DNA from: Candidatus Thiovulum imperiosus
GTDB taxonomy: Bacteria > Campylobacterota > Campylobacteria > Campylobacterales > Thiovulaceae
Direction of reading: 5' to 3'
Assembly (NCBI GenBank): GCA_024281175.1
Contig: JAMJTW010000036.1
Coordinates: 1 to 42,524 of the forward strand
DNA length: 42,524 bases
Below the pieces are notes generated by a model that searched no databases, was not told the DNA's origin, and was given only the letters and a program-made list of their open reading frames with translations. Of the stretch, positions 1 through 9,090 are shown piece by piece. Within the stretch, counting starts at the first letter, position 1. Each line of letters starts with the position of its first letter. A program made the translations under genes and the position numbers.

Positions 1-235
1 CAATAGAAGCGAGAGCAATTCCAGTATTACCACTTGTAGCTTCAATTATAGTTGTACTCTTATTTATCTCACCTCTCTCTAAAGCCTTCATTAAAATATT
101 TACAGCAACTCTATCTTTAACTGAACCAATAGGGTTCATAAATTCACACTTTGCTAATATATTTGATGATATTGAATTTATTCTCATCATTGGAGTATTA
201 CCGATGAGGTCTCTTACACTTTCAACTATTTCCAT
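1..235 (-). CDS. cysK: Cysteine synthase, N-terminal part (cut by window edge)
   Basis: Reading the minus strand from an ATG at 235-233 gives about 78 residues that run off the left edge. They begin MEIVESVRDLIGNTPMMRI and contain GSVKDR, which carries the PLP-binding lysine, and EATSGNTGIALAS, the substrate/phosphate loop. Both are hallmarks of O-acetylserine sulfhydrylase (CysK/CysM), which makes cysteine from O-acetylserine and sulfide in the cytoplasm. The start overlaps the end of the tautomerase gene by 14 bases, so it is the third gene of an adk-led operon. CysK and CysM cannot be told apart from this fragment. A YGATGAGGT repeat lies at 202-210 inside it. Confidence 0.88.
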   Translation of the reverse strand, partial: MEIVESVRDLIGNTPMMRINSISSNILAKCEFMNPIGSVKDRVAVNILMKALERGEINKSTTIIEATSGNTGIALASI

Positions 236-428
236 CTTTTTTATCCTTATCAGAGAGGATTTCCTCCCCTTTTGCCCAGTTGTCTCGACTAACTTCATCA
301 AAGACAATATAGCAACTAGCTTTTGGTTTTCCTGCTACCCTCTCCATAGTTTCACTAAAATCTTTGGAGATTTCTCGCTTCTGCTCCATAGATAGAGAAC
401 CAGCAACTCTTAATGAGATATAAGGCAT
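222..428 (-). CDS. 4-oxalocrotonate tautomerase family protein
   Basis: A 68-residue protein beginning MPYISLRVAG. After removal of the initiator Met the N-terminal proline would be the catalytic base of the tautomerase superfamily (4-OT/DmpI type), and the length fits a single beta-alpha-beta subunit. An Arg near residue 48 in EVSRDNWAKGE matches the substrate-binding side of the family. The physiological substrate is unknown; such proteins are common in Campylobacterota without aromatic degradation genes. Its ATG overlaps the adk stop in a TAATG junction, so it is probably translationally coupled. Confidence 0.8.
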   Translation of the reverse strand: MPYISLRVAGSLSMEQKREISKDFSETMERVAGKPKASCYIVFDEVSRDNWAKGEEILSDKDKKDGNS

Positions 429-1000
429 TAAAGTTTTCCTTGAACAAACTGTTCCATCTCATCAACTATCTCTTCGATAGTTCTCTCTCCATTTATATTG
501 TGTAAAATTCCCTGTTCTGTATAAAACTCTTGAATAGCTTTTAGAGGTTCTAAATATACTTTCATTCTATTGTTGAAAACTTCTACATTATCATCATCAC
601 CTCTAGCTCGTCCAAGAACTCTATCTTTTGCTACCTCTTCAGAAACATCAACTTCAATTACAGAAACAAGTTCAATTTCAGTTTCACTTTTTAATATCTC
701 ATCAAAAGAGTGCATCTGCTCTACACTTCGAGGAAAACCATCTATTAAAATTGCCTTTCTATTTGAACCTTTCACCGCTTTTACAACAGTGTCAAGTACT
801 ATATCCAATGGACATAAAAGACCATTGCTTACAAAAGAGTTTATCTTCTCTCCAAGTTCAGAACCACTTGCAATTTCATCTCTTAAAAGATTTCCAGTTG
901 AGTAGTGTGCAATCTCCATATAGTGTCTTTCAGCTATAAGTTCTGCATCAGTAGTTTTTCCAGAACCTGGAGCTCCAATTATAAAAAAAAGTTTTTTCAT
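428..1000 (-). CDS. adk: Adenylate kinase (short form)
   Basis: A 190-residue protein that interconverts ATP, AMP and ADP in the cytoplasm. The P-loop GAPGSGKT is at residues 9-16, the AMP-site motif DGFPRS at 87-92, and the arginine-rich segment GRARGDDDN at about 130-138 replaces the large zinc-type LID. This makes it the short class of about 190 residues usual in Campylobacterota. A strong ribosome binding site (AAGGAT) lies 8 bases before the ATG. It is the first gene of the operon with the tautomerase and cysK, diverging from bcp across a 120-base promoter region. Confidence 0.95.
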   Translation of the reverse strand: MKKLFFIIGAPGSGKTTDAELIAERHYMEIAHYSTGNLLRDEIASGSELGEKINSFVSNGLLCPLDIVLDTVVKAVKGSNRKAILIDGFPRSVEQMHSFDEILKSETEIELVSVIEVDVSEEVAKDRVLGRARGDDDNVEVFNNRMKVYLEPLKAIQEFYTEQGILHNINGERTIEEIVDEMEQFVQGKL

Positions 1001-1120
1001 CTTATATCCTTAAAAAGTGGATTATACTAAATTGTAATCACATCACTCAGAGAGGAAATTCTATATTAGAATTTATAACGAAATAGTAAAATGTTATAAA
1101 GATAATTAAAAAGGAAATAT
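1001..1120. promoter_or_regulatory. Divergent promoter region between adk and bcp
   Basis: A 120-base, very AT-rich gap between divergently transcribed genes, so it must carry both promoters. On the plus strand a run around 1080-1110 (AGTAAAATGTTATAAAGAT) has a TATAAA-like -10 candidate upstream of the AAGGAAAT ribosome binding site of bcp. I could not assign a convincing -35 box, as expected for sigma-70 promoters of this phylum. Confidence 0.4.
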
Positions 1121-1591
1121 ATGCTAGAGATAGGTACAGACGCTCCATCATTTTGTTTACCAAATAGTGATGAGGTAGATGTATGTTTAAATGAGTTTAG
1201 TGGAAACTGGATAGTTCTATATTTCTACCCTAAAGATAATACTCCTGGTTGCACAACAGAAGCGTGTGACTTTACAAATGAGTTTAAAGAGTTTTTGGAA
1301 CTTGGGGCTACAATAATTGGAATTTCTCCAGACTCTCCAGCAAAACATAGAGATTTTATTGAAAAGCACAATTTGAAAATAGCTCTACTTTCTGATGAGA
1401 AGAGAGAAGTTCTAAATCTCTATAAAGCTTGGGGTTTAAAAAAGAATTTTGGAAAAGAGTATGAGGGAGTAATTCGTTCAACTTATATTATCTCTCCAGA
1501 CAGGAAAATTGCTCACAGTTGGAAGAATGTTCGAGTAAAAGGGCATGTTGAAATTGTAAAAAAGAGATTGGAGAAGATACAGAATGGATAA
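1121..1591 (+). CDS. bcp: Thioredoxin-dependent thiol peroxidase (BCP-type peroxiredoxin)
   Basis: A 156-residue peroxiredoxin that reduces peroxides in the cytoplasm. The signature YPKDNTPGCTTEACDF places the peroxidatic cysteine at residue 44 and the resolving cysteine at 49, the BCP/PrxQ alpha-2 arrangement. A catalytic Arg is plausible in EGVIRSTYII near residue 125. The length is normal for the family. It is the first gene of the long plus-strand run and overlaps pyrC by 8 bases. AAGGAAAT before the ATG supports the start. Confidence 0.94.
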   Translation: MLEIGTDAPSFCLPNSDEVDVCLNEFSGNWIVLYFYPKDNTPGCTTEACDFTNEFKEFLELGATIIGISPDSPAKHRDFIEKHNLKIALLSDEKREVLNLYKAWGLKKNFGKEYEGVIRSTYIISPDRKIAHSWKNVRVKGHVEIVKKRLEKIQNG

Positions 1592-2579
1592 GATAGTTTT
1601 AAAATCACCTCTTGATATGCACCTTCATTTGAGAGATGGTGAGATGTTGAAAAGAGTGGGAAAGTACTCATTTTCTCAATTTTCTGGTGGATTAGTTATG
1701 CCAAATATAGTACCTCCAGTTACGAGTAAAAAAGACCTTGAAGCATACAGAGGCAGAGTTTTAGCAGAAGTTGGAGATGAGAAATTTCTGCCCTACATGT
1801 CTCTCTTTTTTAAGAGTTCATACAGAAAAGAGTTTCTAAAAGATTTAGATATTTTAGTTGTTAAACTCTATCCAAGTGGTGTAACAACAAATAGTGATGG
1901 TGGAGTTGTTTCAGTAGATATTGATGAGGTTGGAGAGACTCTTCAAGCTATGCAAGATTTAGGAATTCCACTCTCAATTCATGGTGAAACTCTCGGAGAC
2001 TCTTTTGAGAGAGAAGCGGAATTTATTCCAACTTTTGAACTTCTTGCAAAGAACTTTCCAAAATTGAAAGTAATTATGGAACATATCTCAGACCGTAGAA
2101 CAGTAGAAATTTTAGACAAATATCCAAACCTTTTTGCAACTGTTACACTGCACCACCTTGCAAAAGACCGAGATGATTTGCTTGGTGGAGCTTTAAATCC
2201 ACATCTCTTTTGTAAACCAATTTTGAAAACTTCAAAAGATAGGGAAGCAATTCAAGAACTTGTTTTTAGTGGACATGAGAAAGTTATGTTTGGTAGTGAC
2301 TCAGCACCTCATCAGCGAGAGAAGAAAGAGAGTCGAAACGGTTCTGCTGGTATCTTTTCTGCTCCAATTCTTTTAGAGGGACTGGTTACACTTTTTGAAA
2401 ACTTTGGGAAACTTGAACTTCTTCAAAACTTTGTCAGTGAAAATGCAAAGAAGATATATGAAATTTCTCCACCTCAAAAAGAGATAGTTTTGGAAAGAGT
2501 AGAGAAAATTGTAAAAGAGGAGTATGGTGGTGTTGTTCCTCTCTTTGCAAATGAGAAATTAAACTGGAGTATTTTATGA
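1584..2579 (+). CDS. pyrC: Dihydroorotase (class II)
   Basis: A 331-residue amidohydrolase that closes carbamoyl-aspartate to dihydroorotate, the third step of pyrimidine synthesis. Visible metal ligands are H13 and H15 in DMHLHLRDG, the carbamylated lysine K94 in VVKLYPSG, H133 in SIHGE, H167 in EHISD and an Asp in FGSDSAPH. This matches class II enzymes such as E. coli PyrC in order and length. The start overlaps bcp by 8 bases and the stop overlaps the next start (ATGA), so it is translationally coupled on both sides. Confidence 0.95.
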   Translation: MDKIVLKSPLDMHLHLRDGEMLKRVGKYSFSQFSGGLVMPNIVPPVTSKKDLEAYRGRVLAEVGDEKFLPYMSLFFKSSYRKEFLKDLDILVVKLYPSGVTTNSDGGVVSVDIDEVGETLQAMQDLGIPLSIHGETLGDSFEREAEFIPTFELLAKNFPKLKVIMEHISDRRTVEILDKYPNLFATVTLHHLAKDRDDLLGGALNPHLFCKPILKTSKDREAIQELVFSGHEKVMFGSDSAPHQREKKESRNGSAGIFSAPILLEGLVTLFENFGKLELLQNFVSENAKKIYEISPPQKEIVLERVEKIVKEEYGGVVPLFANEKLNWSIL

Positions 2580-4549
2580 GAACAATTCTCGACATATCGA
2601 TAAAATCCAAAATTATCATAAATGTTATTGTCTCATTTTTAGTAATTGGAACTACTATGATAGTTTTAAACTATCAAGAGGCTCAAAAAGAGATAATGTT
2701 AGATGCAGAAACAAGCTTTAAAAATTTTGAGAATATTTTTAATAGCTCTGTAAAATCAGAAACTGCTGGTCTGAAAATGGCTCTCGAAAATATCTTAAAT
2801 GATAAAGAAGTTGTTTCACTTTTTGAAAAGAGAGATAGAGTCGAATTACAAAATCATCTTTTACCTCTATACAACTCCTCTCTAAAACCTGAATATAACA
2901 TTAGACAATTTCAGTTTCATATAGACTCTGCTACATCTTTTTTAAGACTTCACAAACCATCAAAGTTTGGAGATGACTTATCCTCTTTTCGTTCAACAGT
3001 TATCGCTACAAATAGAGATAAGAAGACTTATACTGGAATAGAAGTTGGTCGAGGTGGTCCTGGACTTAGAATTGTTATACCTGTAAAAAGTAGTTCTGGT
3101 ACACATCTTGGTAGTGTGGAGTTTGGTGGTGGTATTGAAAATATAGTTAAGAGTGGTGCTGAACTCTTTGAGATGGATTATACGATAGGTATTAAAGAAG
3201 GGGTTTTTAAAAAAGCTAGACGATTTACAGGAAAGACAACAGATGTAAGAAAAGACGATGTTATCTACTACACTTATAGTAGTGATTTGGCAAAAAAATA
3301 TACTGGAGCTATGAGGAGAATTAGTATAGATAGAGTTGTTTTAAATGAACATTTAGCAACTTACTCTTTTCCAATATATGATTTTATGGATAATGTAGTT
3401 GGGTATTTAACCCTATTCAAAAATTTAGAAAATAGAGTTCATGAAGTGGAGAGTCGAATTTGGCAATTTATCTTTATGATATTTGGATTTATGACAGTTG
3501 CTTCTCTTCTTATGGTTTTTGTTTTAAATAAGACTCTACACCCTCTTAAAGATTTTATTGCTGTTTTAGATGGTTTAACAAAAGGTTCAACAGGTGGTGA
3601 CTTAACTCAAAAACTCAGTGTCAAATATCATGATGAGGTTGGGGATGCAAGTAAAAGCATAAATAATTTCATAGAACTTATTAAAAATATTGTTCAAGAA
3701 ATTAAAATTGAAGCTGGACATACTATTGAATTGAATAAGAGTGTCGAAGCTATGTCGAAAGTAGTTCACTCTAGTACAGCTGAACAGAGAAATTTAATGA
3801 GTATCGCATTTAACTTATCCACAAAAGTTAAGAGTAGAGCTGGAAGCTCAAAAGTTTCCATAGAAGAAACTTTGCAAACTATTCTTAGTGAAGCAAGAAT
3901 GATAAATCATGTTATGACAGAGCTTACAGGAGTTAAAAACTCAATTAAAGATACAAGTGAAGAGGGAGAGGCTCTTTCAAAAACTATAGAAAAACTTGTC
4001 ATAGAAGTTCGTGAAGTTAAAAACATTACGACAATGATTGATGATGTTGCTGAGCAGACAAACCTTTTAGCACTAAATGCTTCAATTGAAGCGGCAAGAG
4101 CTGGTGAGTATGGTAAGGGATTTATGGTTGTTGCTGAAGAGATACATAAACTTTCTGAAGAGACTCAAAATGCACTTAAGATGATAGATGACAAAATAGA
4201 TGAATTGATAGTTTCTGTTTCAAACTCAAGTTCTAAAGCGTTAGAAAATTCAAAATCTGTCATAGAGATGAATAAAATCATTGAAAATCTTTTTGGAGAG
4301 ATGACTGAACTTCTTCACAAATCAGAAGCAGCAGTAAGAGCTTCTGAAATTACTAAAGAGAGTTCAGAAATCATTATAAGTGTAATAACAGATTTAAATA
4401 ATCATTTAGGCTCAGTTCTAAAAATTATAAATCAGACAGATGAGCGGTCAGAACAGTTGGAGAATATAACTATTGCTATGGATAAGAGTATGAGTAAGTT
4501 GAAAAGTAAAATGGATAAATTTAAAACAGAGGAAGAGAGTTGTGAGTAA
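2576..4549 (+). CDS. Methyl-accepting chemotaxis protein with Cache sensor
   Basis: A 657-residue transmembrane chemoreceptor. Membrane helix 1 is at about 12-32 and helix 2 at about 296-318. Between them lies a periplasmic ligand-binding region of the double-Cache kind: [18 protein letters not shown] at 122-139, then [22 protein letters not shown] segment follows (about 319-375) and then a long coiled-coil signalling domain whose conserved hairpin tip [19 protein letters not shown] is near residues 490-510. The ligand is unknown. No C-terminal CheR/CheB docking pentapeptide is seen. It overlaps pyrC by 4 bases and argD by 8, an unusual position for a chemoreceptor inside a biosynthetic run. 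Confidence 0.92.
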   Translation: MRTILDISIKSKIIINVIVSFLVIGTTMIVLNYQEAQKEIMLDAETSFKNFENIFNSSVKSETAGLKMALENILNDKEVVSLFEKRDRVELQNHLLPLYNSSLKPEYNIRQFQFHIDSATSFLRLHKPSKFGDDLSSFRSTVIATNRDKKTYTGIEVGRGGPGLRIVIPVKSSSGTHLGSVEFGGGIENIVKSGAELFEMDYTIGIKEGVFKKARRFTGKTTDVRKDDVIYYTYSSDLAKKYTGAMRRISIDRVVLNEHLATYSFPIYDFMDNVVGYLTLFKNLENRVHEVESRIWQFIFMIFGFMTVASLLMVFVLNKTLHPLKDFIAVLDGLTKGSTGGDLTQKLSVKYHDEVGDASKSINNFIELIKNIVQEIKIEAGHTIELNKSVEAMSKVVHSSTAEQRNLMSIAFNLSTKVKSRAGSSKVSIEETLQTILSEARMINHVMTELTGVKNSIKDTSEEGEALSKTIEKLVIEVREVKNITTMIDDVAEQTNLLALNASIEAARAGEYGKGFMVVAEEIHKLSEETQNALKMIDDKIDELIVSVSNSSSKALENSKSVIEMNKIIENLFGEMTELLHKSEAAVRASEITKESSEIIISVITDLNNHLGSVLKIINQTDERSEQLENITIAMDKSMSKLKSKMDKFKTEEESCE

Positions 4550-5660
4550 TCTTTTACAAAATTATGCCCGTTTTGATTTGGAGTTTGTAAAAGGAGAGGG
4601 GGCGACCCTCTTTTCAAAAGATGGCAGAGAGTTTATAGATTTTGCTTCTGGAATTGGAGTTGTAAGTCTTGGACATGGGAATTTGGAGTTTGGAAAAGCG
4701 ATTTCAGAACAGGTTGGAAAGTTGGTTCATGTCTCAAATCTGTATCAAAACTCTTTACAAGAGAAATTGGCATCAGAGATTTCGAAACTTGCTGGATTTC
4801 CACTTTACTCATTTTTTGCAAATTCTGGAGCTGAAGCGAATGAGGGAGCGATAAAAATAGCAAGAAAATATGGAAAGGGAGAGAGATTTGAGATTATTTC
4901 TCTAAAAGACTCTTTTCATGGTCGAACTCTTGGTTCATTGTCAGCAACTGGACAAGAGTTTTTGCAAACTGATTTCAAGCCAATGCTTGAGGGTTTCAAA
5001 TATGTGGAGAAGATTTCGGAAATAGCAGAAGCTGTTTCAGAAAATACAGTGGCTGTAATGATAGAACTTATTCGAGGTGAAGGTGGAGTTGAGGCTCTTC
5101 GAAAAGAGGAGGTTTTGGAACTTGCGAAATTTCTAAAATCGAGAGATATCTTACTTATAGTTGATGAGGTTCAGAGTGGAGTTTTCAGAACTGGGAAGTT
5201 TTTAGCATCTAACCATTTTGGTATCGAGCCTGATATCATAACTCTTGCAAAAGGTATTGGAAACGGTTTTCCAATTGGAGTTGTTGCAACAAAATTGGAA
5301 AATGGATTTTCAGCTGGAGACCATGGTAGCACTTTTGGAGGAAACTATCTTGCAACCTCATCAGCACTGAAAACTTTAGAGATACTTCAAAGAGAAGAGA
5401 AGAAGGTTTTGGAAAATATAGAACTATTCTCTAAAGAGTTAGAAAAGAGTTTTGGAAAAGAGAGACTTACAGGATTGGGTCTTATGAGAGGAGTAAAATT
5501 AGATAGTGATGTATTAGAGTTTGTAAAGAGATGTCATTCACAAAATCTACTCACTCTAAAATCTGGAAATAACACTCTACGATTTTTACCACCTCTATTA
5601 ATTTCTGAAAAAGAGATAAAATCTGGATTTGAAAAAATTAAAAATTGTTTAAAAGGATAA
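4542..5660 (+). CDS. argD: Acetylornithine aminotransferase
   Basis: A 372-residue class III PLP aminotransferase that converts N-acetylglutamate semialdehyde to N-acetylornithine in arginine synthesis, and possibly acts in lysine synthesis too. Landmarks are [19 protein letters not shown] (PLP phosphate loop), LIVDEVQSG (Asp contacting the pyridine nitrogen) and [13 protein letters not shown] with the Schiff-base lysine K237. The start is GTG at 4542, overlapping the chemoreceptor stop by 8 bases. Length and motifs fit ArgD better than 4-aminobutyrate transaminase, but specificity inside class III is inferred. Confidence 0.9.
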   Translation: MSNLLQNYARFDLEFVKGEGATLFSKDGREFIDFASGIGVVSLGHGNLEFGKAISEQVGKLVHVSNLYQNSLQEKLASEISKLAGFPLYSFFANSGAEANEGAIKIARKYGKGERFEIISLKDSFHGRTLGSLSATGQEFLQTDFKPMLEGFKYVEKISEIAEAVSENTVAVMIELIRGEGGVEALRKEEVLELAKFLKSRDILLIVDEVQSGVFRTGKFLASNHFGIEPDIITLAKGIGNGFPIGVVATKLENGFSAGDHGSTFGGNYLATSSALKTLEILQREEKKVLENIELFSKELEKSFGKERLTGLGLMRGVKLDSDVLEFVKRCHSQNLLTLKSGNNTLRFLPPLLISEKEIKSGFEKIKNCLKG

Positions 5661-5662
5661 GT

Positions 5663-6631
5663 ATGAAAAAGAGTATTTTAATTACAGGTGGTGCTGGTTT
5701 TATTGGAAGTAGCCTTGCTCATCAAATACAGAGTAGATTTGGTGGATATCGAATTGTCGTATTTGACAAATTTAGAGATGGAACAAAGTTTAGAACATCT
5801 GGAAATCAGAGAGCCTTAGGACATTTCAAAAACCTCATCGGCTTTAGAGGTGATGTTATTGTAGGTGATTTGCAAAATCTTGAAGATTTAGAGAAGTTGG
5901 AAAAGAGATATAACTTTGATGTGATATTTCATCAGGGAGCAATTTCTGATACAACTGTAATAGACCAAAATATGGTTTTAGATGCAAACCTAAACTCATT
6001 TCACAAAATTTTAGATATCTCTAAAAGAATGGATGCAACTCTTGTTTATGCAAGTAGTGCTGGAGTTTATGGTAATTCTCCAGCTCCAAATAGAGTCGGT
6101 TTTGGTGAAATTCCTGAAAATGTTTATGGCTTTAGCAAACTTATGATGGATAGAGCAGTTGAGAATTTCGATTATGATAAAGTAGTTGGATTGCGATATT
6201 TCAATGTTTATGGAGAGAGAGAGGAGTTCAAAGAGTCTGCTGCATCTATGATTTTTCAACTCTCTCAACAGATACTGAAAGAGAGAAAAGTAAGACTTTT
6301 CAAACATGGTGAACAGAAGAGAGATTTCGTATATATCTCTGATGTTATAAAAGCAAATATTTTAGCTATGGAAAATCCAAATAGAGGTGTCTACAATATT
6401 GGTAGTGGTGAAGCTAGAACATTTAATGAAGTTGTTCGAATTCTCTCTGATAACTTTAGAGTTGAACCAGAGATAGAGTATATAGATAATCCCCACTCTT
6501 TCTACCAAAACTATACAGAAGCAGATATTCAAAGTGCAAAAGCAAATATAGGATATAGACCTCGATATAGTCTGGAAAAGGGAATTAAACAGTATGCCTT
6601 AAGATTGAGAGAAGTTTTTGAGAATAGATAA
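5663..6631 (+). CDS. hldD: ADP-L-glycero-D-manno-heptose 6-epimerase
   Basis: A 322-residue extended short-chain dehydrogenase. The NADP-binding GGAGFIGSS is at 9-17 and the catalytic YxxxK is Y155/K159 in NVYGFSKLMMD, preceded by SSAGVYG. The segment LRYFNVYGERE and the fold length match HldD, which epimerises ADP-D,D-heptose to ADP-L,D-heptose for the lipopolysaccharide inner core. I chose the ATG at 5663 because it has an AAGGAT ribosome binding site and the Rossmann motif begins 9 residues in. An in-frame TTG upstream at 5645 would add six residues and is less likely. Confidence 0.93.
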   Translation: MKKSILITGGAGFIGSSLAHQIQSRFGGYRIVVFDKFRDGTKFRTSGNQRALGHFKNLIGFRGDVIVGDLQNLEDLEKLEKRYNFDVIFHQGAISDTTVIDQNMVLDANLNSFHKILDISKRMDATLVYASSAGVYGNSPAPNRVGFGEIPENVYGFSKLMMDRAVENFDYDKVVGLRYFNVYGEREEFKESAASMIFQLSQQILKERKVRLFKHGEQKRDFVYISDVIKANILAMENPNRGVYNIGSGEARTFNEVVRILSDNFRVEPEIEYIDNPHSFYQNYTEADIQSAKANIGYRPRYSLEKGIKQYALRLREVFENR

Positions 6632-6869
6632 ATTTATAAATGGTGTAAACATTACAAAACGAAGAGCTGTTGCCCAAGATATGATAAGTAGTGGTGTTGT
6701 ATTTTTAAATGGAATTAAGGCGAAAGCCTCAAAAGAGGTGAAAGTTGGTGATGAGGTTGAGATACATTTTCTAAATGAGACTTCCCAAAAATGGAAAGTT
6801 TTAGAGATACCTAGATTTAAGACAACTCCAAAAAGTGAACAGGGAAAGTATGTCGAGTTACAGAAGTAA
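6618..6869 (+). CDS. S4-domain RNA-binding protein (Hsp15-like)
   Basis: An 83-residue protein beginning MRIDKFINGVNITKRRAVAQ, followed by VVFLNGIKAKASKEVKVGDEVEIHF. This is a single S4 fold of the kind that binds ribosomal RNA; Hsp15 and RluB-family N-termini are the nearest relatives I recognise. The start is TTG at 6618 with GAGAGAAG just upstream, because the S4 fold begins at this residue. It overlaps hldD by 14 bases. A role in rescuing or maturing ribosomes is an inference from the family. A YGATGAGGT copy lies at 6749-6757. Confidence 0.8.
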   Translation: MRIDKFINGVNITKRRAVAQDMISSGVVFLNGIKAKASKEVKVGDEVEIHFLNETSQKWKVLEIPRFKTTPKSEQGKYVELQK

Positions 6870-7659
6870 AATTCCAGTAGCTCCTCTGATGGTCTCTGGA
6901 GACAATGAGAAACATCTTTCAAAAATACCAAAATTGGAGACAGACTCTATCATTTTGAATTTAGAAGATGGAGTTGGAGATAAGAGATTAGCTCTTAAAA
7001 ATGTGAAATCTTTTCTTGAAAAAGAGTGTCAAAAGATGGTGATAGTTCGAGTCAATGCCTTAGATGAGGGAGGTCTTTCTGAAATAGAGGAACTCTCTCC
7101 TCTCTCTCCAGATGCAATTCGAATTCCAAAAATACGAAGTAGAGAAGATGTTTTGAAAATTGGTGGAGAGTTTGATATACATCTCTCTATCGAAACAAAA
7201 GAGGCTTATCTAAATTTACAAAACTTGAAAACTCCAAGAGTTAAAGCATTCTATTTGGGAATTTTAGACCTCTATGCAGATTTAAAATTGAACCAGAAAA
7301 GCATTCTTCCAAAAAATCCAACAGCAGTCCAAATTCTTACAAACTTCTTTATAGTTTCCAAAGCGTTAGAAGTTACTCCAATCTCTTTTGTATTTCAAGA
7401 CTATAAAAATGAAACTCTATTTAGAGAGTGGTTAGAGTTGGAAAAAGAGATAGGTTTCCAGAGTAAAGGAGCTTTATCACCAACTCAAGCAAAACTTATA
7501 AGAGAAACTTTCCAAATTTCAGAACTTGATATAGAAAAAGCAAAAGAGATAGTAAAACTTTTTGAAGAGAACTCAAAAAAAGGAGTTCATGGTTTTTCAA
7601 ATGAAAAGTATGGATTTATTGATGAACCTATCTATAAAGGTGCATTAGCCATTTTATAA
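6850..7659 (+). CDS. HpcH/HpaI aldolase / citrate lyase family protein (CitE-like)
   Basis: About 269 residues from the ATG at 6850 (AGGGAA ahead). A GTG at 6835 would add five residues. The pattern TDSIILNLEDGVGDKRLA, then VIVRVNAL, AIRIPKI and LSIETKEAYLN follows the TIM-barrel CitE/CoA-ester lyase order: acidic metal site, Arg, PK loop and Glu. The shape resembles L-malyl/citramalyl-CoA lyase-like proteins, but no citrate-lyase partner genes are nearby and the substrate is unknown. It overlaps the S4 gene by 20 bases and is the last gene before a strong terminator. Confidence 0.72.
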   Translation: MSSYRSKIPVAPLMVSGDNEKHLSKIPKLETDSIILNLEDGVGDKRLALKNVKSFLEKECQKMVIVRVNALDEGGLSEIEELSPLSPDAIRIPKIRSREDVLKIGGEFDIHLSIETKEAYLNLQNLKTPRVKAFYLGILDLYADLKLNQKSILPKNPTAVQILTNFFIVSKALEVTPISFVFQDYKNETLFREWLELEKEIGFQSKGALSPTQAKLIRETFQISELDIEKAKEIVKLFEENSKKGVHGFSNEKYGFIDEPIYKGALAIL

Positions 7660-7665
7660 ATTTTG

Positions 7666-7691
7666 GAATCAGAACTTTTAAGTTTTGATTC
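7666..7691. terminator. Bidirectional terminator between convergent genes
   Basis: An inverted repeat GAATCAGAAC / GTTTTGATTC (one G-T pair) with a six-base loop, flanked by T- and A-rich sequence. It lies between the plus-strand run ending at 7659 and the minus-strand diguanylate cyclase whose stop touches the last bases. A nearly identical hairpin closes another convergent pair at 26953-26978. Confidence 0.75.
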
Positions 7692-8977
7692 TAATATTCG
7701 ATTCTATTTCTTCCATTTTGCTTTGCTTTATAAAGTAGTGAGTCAGCTCGTTTTAAAAGTTTTTCTGCTGTATCGCCTCTATTGAACTTAGAGACTCCGA
7801 AACTTGCAGTAATTCTCTTTACGAATTTGAATTCGTAAATTTCAATAGCTCTTCTAATTTTTTCAGCTATTCCAACTCCTCGAGCAATACCGCTATTTGG
7901 AAGTAAAATGACAAACTCTTCTCCGCCCCATCTTGCAAAAATATCCTCTTCTCGAAGTTTAGTTTTAACAATTTTTGGCAACTCTACTAAAACATAATCT
8001 CCAACATCGTGTCCAAAGTTATCATTTATACTTTTAAATCTGTCGATGTCAAAAAGTATAATTGTAAATGGAGAAAAGTGTGTTGTACTTTTATATATAT
8101 TCTCTTCAAAAAGTAAATTGAACTTATATCTATTGTAGAGTTGAGTCAAACTATCTGTATTTGCGAGTTTCTCAATTTCAGCTTTCTGTTCAGAAATAGT
8201 TTTAATTCTCTCTTCAAGTTCAATAGTCTGTTCAAGAACCAACATATCTTTTCTAACTCTATTTATAAACTCTTCTTTAGAAAACGGTCTCTGTATGTAA
8301 TCATTAGCACCATATTTTAGGAATTTTATAGCTTCCAGCTGATTTCTACTAGCGGTAAGTCCAACAATAATAAGAGGCCTTGAAACATTTTTACGCAAAA
8401 TAGATGTAAGTTCAACTCCATTAAATCCAGAAACTTCAAGTTCAGTAATTACCAATCCTATTTGCTGGTTCTTTAGAATTATATTTAAAGCCTCTTTACC
8501 ATTTGTAGCTTCATAAGTCTTAAATCCTAAAATAATCAATATAGCTTCTGAAACTTTCCTATTTAATCTTACATCTCCAACAATGATGGCTTCAATTGAG
8601 TTGTTTAGATTTTTATCTATCCATTTTGCCAGTTGTGTTACATATTGAATATTGGAAAGATTATCTTTTATAACATAATCTATTACATTTAGTTTATTTG
8701 TAATTTTATCTCTTAAAATGAGGCTTTCTGAACTTGTTAAAACAATAGTTCGCAATCTATACTTTCTAATAAAATCAATAATATCGCCAACTTCCACTGT
8801 ATCGGGTAGATTTAAATCAGCAAAGACAATAAAAATATTTTTATAATTTAAATCTATAAAGTCTCTAGCATCTTTTTCTGTTTCAACAACAGTCACCTTA
8901 AAAGATGGCATCTCTTTTTGAACCATCGATTTAATTGCGTTACTTGTTGTTTTACTATCCTCAATTATAAGTATCAT
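7691..8977 (-). CDS. Response regulator diguanylate cyclase (REC-REC-GGDEF)
   Basis: A 428-residue PleD-like protein that would make cyclic di-GMP. Receiver 1 (about 1-120) has IEDS and the phospho-acceptor D54 in FADLNLP, with K104. Receiver 2 (about 128-245) has E179 where the acceptor Asp should be (VITELEVSG) and R230 in place of the conserved Lys, so it is probably a non-phosphorylated adaptor. A short coiled coil links to GGDEF, with WGGEEF at 350-355 and an inhibitory-site RxxD at 342-345 (REED). The start is the ATG at 8977 with AGGAT upstream; extension toward 9106 runs through the divergent promoter and encodes no recognisable domain. No partner kinase is adjacent. Confidence 0.92.
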   Translation of the reverse strand: MILIIEDSKTTSNAIKSMVQKEMPSFKVTVVETEKDARDFIDLNYKNIFIVFADLNLPDTVEVGDIIDFIRKYRLRTIVLTSSESLILRDKITNKLNVIDYVIKDNLSNIQYVTQLAKWIDKNLNNSIEAIIVGDVRLNRKVSEAILIILGFKTYEATNGKEALNIILKNQQIGLVITELEVSGFNGVELTSILRKNVSRPLIIVGLTASRNQLEAIKFLKYGANDYIQRPFSKEEFINRVRKDMLVLEQTIELEERIKTISEQKAEIEKLANTDSLTQLYNRYKFNLLFEENIYKSTTHFSPFTIILFDIDRFKSINDNFGHDVGDYVLVELPKIVKTKLREEDIFARWGGEEFVILLPNSGIARGVGIAEKIRRAIEIYEFKFVKRITASFGVSKFNRGDTAEKLLKRADSLLYKAKQNGRNRIEY

Positions 8978-9090
8978 TTTTATCCTAATTAGAAAGATGT
9001 TTAAGAGATTAATTCCACAATAATAACAAAAAAGATATGAGTAATTACTACCTTTAAAGTATAATTTGAGATATAAATTAAAGGAAAAAT
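8978..9090. promoter_or_regulatory. Divergent promoter region
   Basis: A 113-base gap between the divergent cyclase and the PEGA-like gene. It contains TTTAAAGTATAATTTGAG near 9053-9070, where TATAAT is a good -10 candidate for the plus-strand gene. The AAAGGAAAA ribosome binding site follows just before the ATG at 9091. Confidence 0.45.
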
